Assembly: GCA_016199425.1 (NCBI GenBank) | Contig: JACQGT010000147.1 | Coordinates: 1 to 9,541 of the forward strand | Source: Chloroflexota bacterium | Lineage (GTDB): Bacteria; Chloroflexota; Anaerolineae; Caldilineales; Caldilineaceae | Direction of reading: 5' to 3' | DNA: 9,541 bases | Shown here: positions 1 to 6,900 of the stretch, one piece after another | Position numbering within the stretch: position 1 is the first letter of the stretch | Layout: each line of letters starts with the position of its first letter | The notes under the pieces: model-generated | What the model was told of the DNA's origin: nothing | Seen by the model: the letters and a program-made list of their open reading frames with translations, nothing else | The model's database searches: none | Position numbers and translations under genes: made by a program

Positions 1-30
1 ATCCCCGATCCCCGATCCCCGATCCCCAAT
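1..30. repeat. Heptamer tandem repeat inside the dockerin-protein ORF
   Basis: The plus strand shows ATCCCCG three times, then ATCCCCA and a partial unit, cut by the window edge. Read on the minus strand inside the open frame, it encodes the repeating heptapeptide GDRGSGI. Because 7 is not a multiple of 3, each unit gained or lost shifts the frame, although the repeat itself has no stop in any minus-strand frame. The pattern resembles the heptameric short tandem repeats (STRR) known from filamentous cyanobacteria. Confidence 0.85.
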
Positions 31-2541
31 CTCCTCCTCCTGGAAAATCCCCCTCATCGGCTCATCCGCCGAACGCTGGGTTCCCGCGGGGGGCAGGGTC
101 AGGTTTTTGGCCGGGAAGTAGAACTCATCCACATTGCAGCCGTCGTCGATGAGGATGCGCCCGGATTCGTCTTCGTAGAGCCGCTGCTGGCCGTCCAACA
201 CCCAGCCCGCGCCGTAGGGACTGTTGACTTCGCTGTTGACCAGCACCGAGCCAAAGACGAAATCGTCGAGCGTGGCCCGGGTGCTGCGTCCGATGGGCCG
301 GCTGAAATCCGGCGGCGCGCCGAAGCGCCCACCCACCGACGCAAAGAATTGGGCGGTGTAGGGGATGCGGATGCGCAGACCGAAGCGGTAGATGCCCGAC
401 GGCAGCCGGTTGCCCTGGGCGTCCCGGCCATCCCACAAAAAGCGGAACTGGCCGATCTCGCCCCCCGCCTGCAATTCGGCCGCGGCAAAGGTAAAGTTGG
501 CCGTCTTCTGCCCTTCGATGAAGAGCTCCACCTGCACAAAGCCGTCCAAATCCAGCCCGCCCGTGCTCTCCAGGGCCAGGGCCGCCTCGATAATTTCGGT
601 GAAATCGGCCCGCCCGCTGCTGTACTTAAAGTCGAGCCGCCGGGTCTGCCCCAACACCTCCACAGCCGGCAGATCAAACGCCTGGCGCAGAAAGCCGGAG
701 CGCAGCGTCACCTCCGAATTGCCCTTCTGCCCCTCGGCGCAGTCGTCGTCCTTTTTCGTCTTGTCGATGGATGCGGGCGTGGCCGCGCCCGGCGTCACTG
801 GGAAGTTGGGGTCGTGGTTGGAGAAGTGGGTCAGTTGCATCGCCACCCACACGCCGTCGCCGCTGACCGTCGCTGTGCCCTCGTGTTCCCACTGCAAGAG
901 GCTCTGATTCCAGAAGCCCAGGGGAATTTCTGTGCCCGGCGCAAAGCCTTTGCTGTTCTTCAGGCGCACACTCACCGGCGTCTCAAAGGCGTAGTCCGAA
1001 TCGCCGCCCAGATTGAAGGCGTAGGTCTCCCACGTGCCGGGGGGCAGCTCGCCGCTGGGCAGGAAGAAGACCCGCTCAAATTCCGTGGCCGTCACATCCA
1101 GCGTCTCGCCGGCGCGAATGGCCCCCGGCGGAATCTCCAGCTCCATCTGACCGTCGGCGCTGGCATGGGAACAGCCGCCGCTGTCGCAGACAGTTTTGGC
1201 CGGGTCCAGCGGCGTCAGAAAAATGTCGTTGGTGGGGGTGCTGCGCTCGCGCACAATATCGGCCATACGCTGGCCGTAGGTGAAGCCGCCCTTCTCGGCG
1301 CGCAACGCGTAGCGACCGCTGGCGTTCACGGGAAAGGCGAAGAAGCCGTCCGGCCCAGTGACGACTGTGCCGGTGATGGGGGTGAAGGCGGCCCGCGCCA
1401 GCGCCTCTTCGCTGCTGGACAGCCGGGCGCTGAAGCGGCTCTGGCCTTCCAGCGAGCGGGCGCGGCTCTCCCGCGCCAGACTCAGGGCGGTCTCGTCCAC
1501 CGCCTGCAATGTAACTGTCGCGCCGGCCAGCCCCGGACAGGCGACGAGATGGGCGCCGCAGGCGGCGCTGTCGTAAACGACGCCGCTTACCCAACCGGAC
1601 GCATCTGTCTCGGCAGGCGGGGTGATAGCGCCGGGATTGGGCGGGATGTAGAAATTCGTGGCCACAGTGGCCGAATTGCCCAGGCTATCGCGCAGGCTGA
1701 CGGTGAGGGTATAGCTGCGATCCGCGGCCAGGGGCGCGGCCAACTGGCCCGCCGCCCCTTCCCCATTCGCAGTCAGGTTGCCGGTCACATTGACCGGGCT
1801 GCCGCCGGCCGCGTCCTGCACAGTCACTTGCAGGCTGGCCGGGTTCACGCTGCTGTCGAAGTCCCGATAGCCGATTTCGATAGCAGGCCGGTCGCTGTAG
1901 ACCGCCTGGCGGTGGCGGGGGGCAAGAACGTCGATGAACGGCCCCGCCTGATCCAGCGCCACAATGCGGCTGGCAGTGCTTACCAGCCCAACCCCATCCA
2001 CAGCCACAATTTGCAGGGCCAGGTTGCCCGCGGAAACGGGCACAGCCGCCTGCCAGTTCTGAGCGTTGACCGTCGCGGCGACGCCGTTGACCGTCACCGT
2101 TGCGCCGTGCAGGTCCTGCACGCTGCCGCTCACCTGCACGCTGTTGCCGGAAAGGGTGCTGCCCTCGGTTGGGCTGGTGACAGTGAGCAGAGGCGGCGTC
2201 ACATCAAATTCGTTGCCCACCCGGGCCAGATCGAAAACGTCGATGAGACCGTTGCTGTCAAAATCCAGGCCGGCGTCGTAGCAGCCGTCGCCGGTCTTGC
2301 AGTTCCAGGCCAGGGCCACAATGCCCAGATCCGCGCCGTCCACGTCCCGGTCGCCGTCCAAATCGGCAAAGAAGAGGCCGGTCAGGGCCCGGCGGGATAG
2401 AGCGGGTTGGGCGTCGATCCGGACCGGCTGGCCCAGCGTTTGGCGCGACTGGCTAGCCTGGACTCCGGGCGGGGGCAGGAGTTGGAGGATCAGACTGACG
2501 AGCAAAAGCAGGCGCAGGAGCGCAGGGGTTTGGCCTTTCAT
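1..2541 (-). CDS. Secreted dockerin-containing YD-repeat/Rhs-type shell protein, 3' end outside window
   Basis: Open for 847 codons from the ATG at 2541 to the window edge, so the C-terminus is missing. A GGAGG lies 5 bases before the ATG (2547-2551). Residues 1-30 form a signal peptide (Leu-rich core, then Pro-rich, VQAS). Residues 57-112 are a type I dockerin with two EF-hand-like loops: D60, D62, D64, D66, D68, D71 and D93, D95, N97, D101, D104. Ig-like/bacterial-surface segments follow (about 114-300), then a carboxypeptidase-regulatory-like stretch (about 316-445), a ZU5/'LEIPPGAI' stretch (465-580), a 'FLWDGRDAQGNRLPSGIYRF' FlgD-like motif (701-720) and 'NSPYGAGWVLDGQQRLYEDESG' spread over 773-794. 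That order is typical of the shell preceding YD repeats in Rhs/teneurin-like proteins, so YD repeats are expected beyond the edge (inference). It is probably a surface or secreted giant. It lies downstream of the cohesin gene on the same strand. A heptamer DNA array runs into the last visible codons. The dockerin is clear; the Rhs assignment is good but incomplete. Confidence 0.85.
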   Translation of the reverse strand, partial: MKGQTPALLRLLLLVSLILQLLPPPGVQASQSRQTLGQPVRIDAQPALSRRALTGLFFADLDGDRDVDGADLGIVALAWNCKTGDGCYDAGLDFDSNGLIDVFDLARVGNEFDVTPPLLTVTSPTEGSTLSGNSVQVSGSVQDLHGATVTVNGVAATVNAQNWQAAVPVSAGNLALQIVAVDGVGLVSTASRIVALDQAGPFIDVLAPRHRQAVYSDRPAIEIGYRDFDSSVNPASLQVTVQDAAGGSPVNVTGNLTANGEGAAGQLAAPLAADRSYTLTVSLRDSLGNSATVATNFYIPPNPGAITPPAETDASGWVSGVVYDSAACGAHLVACPGLAGATVTLQAVDETALSLARESRARSLEGQSRFSARLSSSEEALARAAFTPITGTVVTGPDGFFAFPVNASGRYALRAEKGGFTYGQRMADIVRERSTPTNDIFLTPLDPAKTVCDSGGCSHASADGQMELEIPPGAIRAGETLDVTATEFERVFFLPSGELPPGTWETYAFNLGGDSDYAFETPVSVRLKNSKGFAPGTEIPLGFWNQSLLQWEHEGTATVSGDGVWVAMQLTHFSNHDPNFPVTPGAATPASIDKTKKDDDCAEGQKGNSEVTLRSGFLRQAFDLPAVEVLGQTRRLDFKYSSGRADFTEIIEAALALESTGGLDLDGFVQVELFIEGQKTANFTFAAAELQAGGEIGQFRFLWDGRDAQGNRLPSGIYRFGLRIRIPYTAQFFASVGGRFGAPPDFSRPIGRSTRATLDDFVFGSVLVNSEVNSPYGAGWVLDGQQRLYEDESGRILIDDGCNVDEFYFPAKNLTLPPAGTQRSADEPMRGIFQEEEIGDRGSGIGD

Positions 2542-2579
2542 CAAAGCCTCCAACTTGTAAAGATGACTGATAGGGAAAG

Positions 2580-2756
2580 ATTGCGTATTGCGTATTGCAT
2601 AAGGCGGCGAAGCCACGATTTGCGGGCGGAAGCGTGAAGACGTGAAGACGTGAAACGTGAGATCACGTGACGACACCTCACGTTTCACGCTTCACGCATC
2701 ACATCCGCTCATCAGCCCCTCAATCATCACGAATTACGAAATACGCAATACGCAAT
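2580..2756. repeat. Nested inverted repeat built from heptamers, outer arms
   Basis: The outer arms are a perfect 17-bp inverted pair, 2580-2596 (ATTGCGTATTGCGTATT) and 2740-2756. Each arm belongs to a longer tandem run of degenerate heptamers: 2581-2601 in TTGCGTA units and 2732-2759 in AATTACG/CAATACG units. The right run abuts the TAG stop of the cohesin gene at 2760. Together with the inner hairpin this fills nearly all of the 218 bases between that stop and the next start at 2541. No T-tract follows the stem on the minus strand, so it is not a canonical intrinsic terminator. I see no gene in this gap. Confidence 0.85.
2633..2705. repeat. Inner hairpin of the heptamer inverted repeat
   Basis: A perfect 13-bp stem, 2649-2661 (CGTGAAACGTGAG) with 2677-2689, is extended across a one-base bulge (2648) by 7 more pairs (2641-2647 with 2690-2696). 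Beyond a second bulge (2640) a further imperfect segment pairs. The 15-base loop contains the palindrome TCACGTGA (2663-2670). The right arm consists of four heptamers of TCACGNN type (2678-2705). The left arm is 8- and 7-base units of CGTGAAGA type. Confidence 0.85.
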
Positions 2757-2759
2757 ACC

Positions 2760-3347
2760 CTATCTGTTCACCAGCGGCAGCCAGAGCGGAATCTCCGTCT
2801 CCACCGGCGCTTGGGGTGCGACTGTCACCTGCGCGCTCTGGGTGGATGAACTGATGGCCGCGGGCGGTCGGCTGCTGTTGATCAAGGAAATCCCTTCCAG
2901 GCTTAGATTGCTCTGCCCCGCGCCGACGGCCCCGAAAGTAATCGTCACCAGTGGGCCGCTGCCCGTCGGTCCGGCATTGGGGCCAGCGCTGGCGCAAACA
3001 AAGCGCGCCCGTCCGCTGCTTTGGGCCGGAGGAGGGCAGACCACCTGGCGGCCTGTGCTGCTGAGAAAACCAGCGGGCGCAACGCTGCGAAATTCCAGCA
3101 CCGCCGGGTTGTAGACCACCTCGGCCTGGGCGGCAGAGAGCGGGCCGCTGACCCCCTGCATCTGCGCAGTCACCTGCACTGTATTGCCGACGGTCACTTG
3201 CCCGGTGGGGGCGACGAGGACGAGGGTGCCCGCGCCGGCGGTGGCTGCAACCCCGCTGGTCAACAGCGCGGGCATTGCCACAAATAGGCCGAGCAGGGCC
3301 AGAAATGTCACCCCCAGGGCAAAAAGTTGCATTCGTCGATTGTTCAT
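2760..3347 (-). CDS. Secreted single-cohesin-domain protein
   Basis: A 195-residue protein with start ATG at 3347, chosen because AGGAG (3356-3360) sits 8 bases upstream; the frame stays open further upstream, but that part is the shadow of the preceding gene. Residues 1-36 form a signal peptide (MNNRR, then a hydrophobic core, ending near GVAATA). Residues 40-176 match a cohesin-type beta-sandwich: 'GQVTVGNTVQVTAQM', 'AAQAEVVYNPAVLEF', 'GSGPLVTITFGAVGAGQSNL', 'LSLEGISLINS'. C104 and C118 could form a disulfide. After a short Pro/Gln linker it ends in IPLWLPLVNR, a tail resembling that of the giant protein at 3999. Known role of the family: cohesins bind dockerins with calcium. The neighbouring downstream gene carries a dockerin, so this may be its surface receptor (inference). 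The gene starts 25 bases after the stop of the small gene, suggesting one transcript. Confidence 0.85.
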   Translation of the reverse strand: MNNRRMQLFALGVTFLALLGLFVAMPALLTSGVAATAGAGTLVLVAPTGQVTVGNTVQVTAQMQGVSGPLSAAQAEVVYNPAVLEFRSVAPAGFLSSTGRQVVCPPPAQSSGRARFVCASAGPNAGPTGSGPLVTITFGAVGAGQSNLSLEGISLINSSRPPAAISSSTQSAQVTVAPQAPVETEIPLWLPLVNR

Positions 3348-3355
3348 TGGATATT

Positions 3356-3360
3356 CTCCT
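3356..3360 (-). promoter_or_regulatory. Ribosome binding site of the cohesin gene
   Basis: AGGAG on the minus strand, 8 bases before the ATG at 3347. It fixes the start at residue MNNRR rather than at the longer upstream open frame. Confidence 0.75.
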
Positions 3361-3372
3361 GTGTCGGGAAAC

Positions 3373-3588
3373 TCATTCGTTCCTGTCGGCTTCGTTTTTG
3401 GACCTTTCCTCTTCCCACCGCTGCATTTGCTCGCGCAAAAAGAGAAAGGCGGCTTCGGGTGTGGGAAAGCCCAATTGCTCGCTGTTGTCCACACTGGTCA
3501 GGCTGACCCGCCAGTGCGGAGCAATCGCGCTTTCCTCGCGCCAGATGCGCAGCAGATAGGAATGATAGCGATTCGAGGAGCGGTTCAT
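3373..3588 (-). CDS. Small conserved-type protein of unknown function, copy A
   Basis: A 71-residue protein starting MNRSSNRYHSYLLRIWREES, with no signal peptide or membrane segment. The visible layout is a strand (YLLRIW), a strand (HWRVSL), a turn, then an amphipathic helix (PEAAFLFLREQMQRWEEE), i.e. a small beta-beta-alpha-like domain (inference). Residues 1-59 match copy B (8709-8410) at 49 of 59 positions. There is no Shine-Dalgarno sequence. A TAGACT -10-like element ends 6 bases before the ATG, suggesting a leaderless mRNA. It is the first gene of the module with the cohesin and dockerin genes. The ATG overlaps the TGA of the upstream remnant (ATGA), probably by chance. I do not recognise a function. 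An alternative frame after residue 60 reads GTNEFPDTGEYP, resembling the start of the copy B extension, so copy A may be a frameshifted, shortened version. Confidence 0.75.
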   Translation of the reverse strand: MNRSSNRYHSYLLRIWREESAIAPHWRVSLTSVDNSEQLGFPTPEAAFLFLREQMQRWEEERSKNEADRNE

Positions 3589-3602
3589 TGCGCCAGTCTA
3601 CG
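3527..3602. repeat. 76-bp perfect direct repeat, copy A
   Basis: Identical to 8648-8723 over 76 bases. It covers the first 20 codons of the small gene plus 14 bases upstream, including the -10-like element. Beyond the coding-side edge identity drops to roughly 80 percent, while upstream only the operator heptamers stay conserved, in exact register (offset 5121). Confidence 0.95.
3595..3600 (-). promoter_or_regulatory. Putative -10 element of copy A small gene (leaderless)
   Basis: TAGACT on the minus strand fits TAnnnT, with 6 bases to the ATG at 3588. Transcription would start at or next to the A of the ATG. Confidence 0.55.
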
Positions 3603-3609
3603 CGTCGGG

Positions 3610-3628
3610 GTGTGAAAAATGTGTGAAA
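3610..3628 (-). promoter_or_regulatory. Putative SARP-type operator A: two heptamers 11 bp apart
   Basis: On the plus strand, GTGTGAAA at 3610-3617 and again at 3621-3628; on the minus strand TTTCACA-N4-TTTCACA. The proximal heptamer is 10 bases upstream of the TAGACT element, exactly as at the other copy. The repeat period of 11 bp, about one helical turn, and the position over the -35 region are typical of SARP-bound promoters. Confidence 0.6.
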
Positions 3629-3998
3629 ACCCGCCGGAACGGTTCACGGGGTGCTGGCGGGCAGCAGCTGCCCGCGCCGGGTCCACGGTCACGGTGACGT
3701 CGTCGAGGCCCCAGCTTTCGTCTTCGGGGGTCTGCAACCCGAAGGCCTGGAAGTCGAGCGTGAGCGAGCGGCCCGTGTGGGCGAAGGTGCGCTCGACGTG
3801 GTAGGTGGCGTCCATCACGGCGTTGCCGAAGACGTAGCCCAGGCTGTTGGCCGCTACGGCACCCGTCTGCGCCGGGTGGCTGCCGCCGGGATAGCCGTCC
3901 GGGTAGGCCTGGGGGAAGCCGGGGATGTTGGCGAAGGTGGTGTCGAGCAGCGGTTGGCCGTGTGACGCCACAACCGCGACCGTTCGCCTGTGCCCAAC

Positions 3999-6900
3999 TT
4001 ACCTGGACAGCACCGCGGGTAGGAACACTCGATGGCCGATGAAGATCTGTACGTTGGCCGTCCCTCTCATACCCTCATCGTCCGTGGCCGTCAAGGTGAT
4101 GGTGTGCAGGCCGGGGCTGAGGCTGGACAGGTTCAGCTCCTGGCCCGTGCCCAGGGGTCCATCCCGGTCTGATGCCCAGGCGAGGGACGCCTCCAGCAGG
4201 TAGTTCAGGTCCTGGTCGTAGGCCCGACCGAACAGGGTGATCCGCATTCCCGGCGGAAAGATTGCCCCATTCGGCGGCTCGGCGATCCAGACGGTCGGTC
4301 CCTTGCGGGGCACGCGGAAGGTCGCATCCGACTGGTCGTAGGCGGTGTGGAAGCCGTCGCTGGCCGCCACCCGGATGAGGGATTGATTGCCGCCGGGCAG
4401 GGTAGACGTGTCCACGCTGGCTGTGGTCTCCGTGATGCCCACGGCCACCGCTTCCCAGGTAGCGCCGTCGTCGGCGCTGTACTGGACCACGTACTCCAGG
4501 GGGTCGCCGTCGGGGTCGGAGGCCGTCCAGCGCAGGGTCACCTCGCCCTCCAGCATTTCGCCGCCGTTGGGGAAGGTGACGGTCACCGTGGGCGGGTGGG
4601 CGCTGGCGGTGCGGCTGGCCAGGACGGTGTCGCCCTGCTTGAGCACCACGCGTGTGATGCGGGGGTCGTGGGGCAGGGCCCGCTGGAAGGAGCCGGCGGT
4701 CGGAGTGATAAATCCTGATACCGTGACGGCGAGATCGAAGGTATCGGTGATCAACGTTTGTCCACTGCTGTCCTGGAGTTCCAGCGTATATGCACCACCG
4801 GGGACGTCTTCCGGATAGAAGGGGTTCTCGAAGCGGTACACCTCGTCCAGGCTGGCTGTGCCGTCCTGGAGGTTGACCGTGCCCTGGACGAGCAAGCGCT
4901 CATCCCCGGACCGCGCCGGCAAGCGGTGCAGGGCGCCGGCGTCAGCCTGCAGCCTGGCAAGCAGCGCCCGATAGGTATAATCCGAGACCCACCTGATCTG
5001 GCCATAGCTCATGAAATCCGCGGTACCAATCGGGTCGATGACCTCGGTGACGTCGAGGCCCCAGTACGTATCGGCGCCGCCGGTGCTGAGGTTGCAGCCG
5101 TTATAGGGGTAGGCGAAATCTATAGACCCGGCTGGACCTCCACACCGGACATGCTCGCGGCCGAATGTGTGTCCAATCTCGTGGGCGAAGATGATACCTG
5201 TTGCGTTTGGATCGGGTTGAAGCTTCACCCCATTGGCCGCCTGCAGATTGGCTCCATTGATGCGGTTAACCATTCCTGTGAAGACGTTTTGATGCAGCAG
5301 CGCCACATACTGAGCGTTGGTCGACTCCCGCCAGGAGAACGGGCGCTGCTCATTCACCAATTTGAGCAAACGAGTCCATCCGTTTGCTGTGCTGAGATCT
5401 CCGTTGAACTCCAAGATCTCTTTCACATGCAGGTTGAAATTGCCGATAGACAGAGGATAGACACGCATGAAGTAACGCAGGTGCTCAAAGAGATCGTCGG
5501 TGGGCGCGAGCAGGTTTTGTCCACCGCGGGTGTAGCGCACGGGGTAGATGAAGAGGTTGATATCCTGCGTAGGCGCGAACTCCAGAGGAAGCTCCAGCGT
5601 ATTCTTGTCACAATTCGCGTCCGGCCGCTCGCAGCCAGGATTGATCTCGGCTACCAACGTGTAGTTGTGGTCCCGCCACCCTTTGGGCAGATTGAAAAAG
5701 TAGAAGCTCTCCTGCAGGTTGGCCCGTTCCTCTCGTGTCGGCCTCTGTGCGCCGGGCCGCACGAGAACCCGCATCGGCCTGGGCCTACTGTGTTGGAGCG
5801 GGCCGCCAGGGCCGCCGCTCAACTGCGCCTTGACGTCCGGCACAGTCTTGCAGAAGGATGTACCGTTCTCGTACTTTGCCGTGGGATAGAGCCGGACGTA
5901 GGTGAATTTATCCTTGACCAGGGGCGCGGCGTTGGCCAGATCCTGGATGGCCTGGGTCACCTCCAGGCCGGCGATCTGCAGGTCCGGTTTGGACAGTATA
6001 CTCGACTTCTCTACCTGCCAGTCGTAGGGTCCCAGGGTGCCGGTGGCCTGGTTACGGATGAACTGCGGCCAATCGGCGTTGTTCAGAGCCATCAGGCTGC
6101 TGCAAGCGACCCGCACAGTGAAGCGAATCAGGGCCAGGCTCTCATTCGCAACCAGATCGCCCGACCACTCGATCTTGTTGGTGACGAAATCGACCTGGCC
6201 CAGGGTGGCGCTGGCGGATCCCGCGACAAATTCGGTGTGGTCGGGGATCCGATCTGCCAGAATGCCGGGCGCCACGGCGCCATCGGGCCCGCTCCAGAAC
6301 AGGCGCACAGTGTAGGTGATCAACTGGCCGGGCGCTACGGGGGAGGGAATGATCTCCGTCTCCTTGCGCACATCCAGGAAGGGGGCCTTGGCCACGGCCT
6401 GGACGGCGTCCAGCGGTACAGTATCCGCGGCGTCCAGAAAGACCTGGAAGGTGGCGGTCATTGTTTCGCCGCGGGTGAGGGCCGCCATCGGCGTCATGCG
6501 CACGCTGACGAGTTCGCTCTCCCCCGGTTCCAGGCTGGCTGTGGTGTAGGGCTCGCTGGGGAAGAGGGAGGCGCCATCAGGCGCAAGATAGGACGTGAGC
6601 CACTCGGATGCACCCTCTTCGCTCACTCTCAGTACGAACGAGGCGGCGGTGTCCCCGTCGTTTTCCAGCTTTACGTCGTACTCCGCATGGATGTTGGCCG
6701 TAGCGTCCTGGGTCTCGATCTGGTCGCCAGTGGGCACGGTCTGGTAGACATCATCCAGGGCATAGGCGGTGTCCGGCTCGCCGAGCTGTTTGATCAGCAG
6801 ATCGGGCTGGGCGGGCACACCCACCAAAACCGGGGGGAAGGAGAACTCGGAGGTGTTGCCCTGGGCGTCGATGGCGGTAGCCACGATGGGTGCGCCGGGG

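Larger units (their letters stand above)
3585..3998 (-). pseudogene. 3' remnant of a secreted-protein gene
   Basis: An open frame directly after the TAA of the giant protein gene and in the same frame, ending TGA at 3585. The only plausible start is a GTG at 3971 without a Shine-Dalgarno sequence. Its residues include 'LDTTFANIPGFPQAYPD', 'ANSLGYVFGN', 'DATYHVERTFAHTG' and 'DESWGLDDVTVTV', the pattern of a jelly-roll-like C-terminal domain found in secreted bacterial proteins with 'ESWGLDNV' motifs. About 30 residues of unrelated sequence then run through operator A. There is no signal peptide and no 5' part. The simplest reading is a truncated gene left after rearrangement. Read-through of the TAA cannot be excluded, but it seems unlikely because the upstream protein already ends in a complete tail. 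Confidence 0.55.

Noticed and set aside
349..2400. Long plus-strand open frame of 683 codons, and similar ones at 4758-7136 and 7305-8621
   Set aside because: They are antisense to minus-strand genes with recognisable domains. Their compositions are low-complexity GC-driven mirrors with no domain, signal peptide or ribosome binding site.
1..2541. Polymorphic toxin assignment for the dockerin protein
   Set aside because: Only the shell-like N-terminal part is in the window. No YD repeats, Rhs core boundary or toxin domain can be seen, so a toxin call would be a guess.
2633..2705. Intrinsic terminator after the cohesin gene
   Set aside because: The stem is strong, but no T-tract follows on the minus strand and the arms are made of degenerate heptamers. 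It is better described as a repeat element.
2581..2759. CRISPR-like array
   Set aside because: Units are 7-8 bases with no spacers of constant length and no cas genes nearby.
3348..3494. Upstream extension of the cohesin frame (and likewise 8430-8594 for the giant)
   Set aside because: The extensions are +1-frame shadows of the duplicated small genes, which is why they resemble each other. Signal peptides and ribosome binding sites fix the internal starts.
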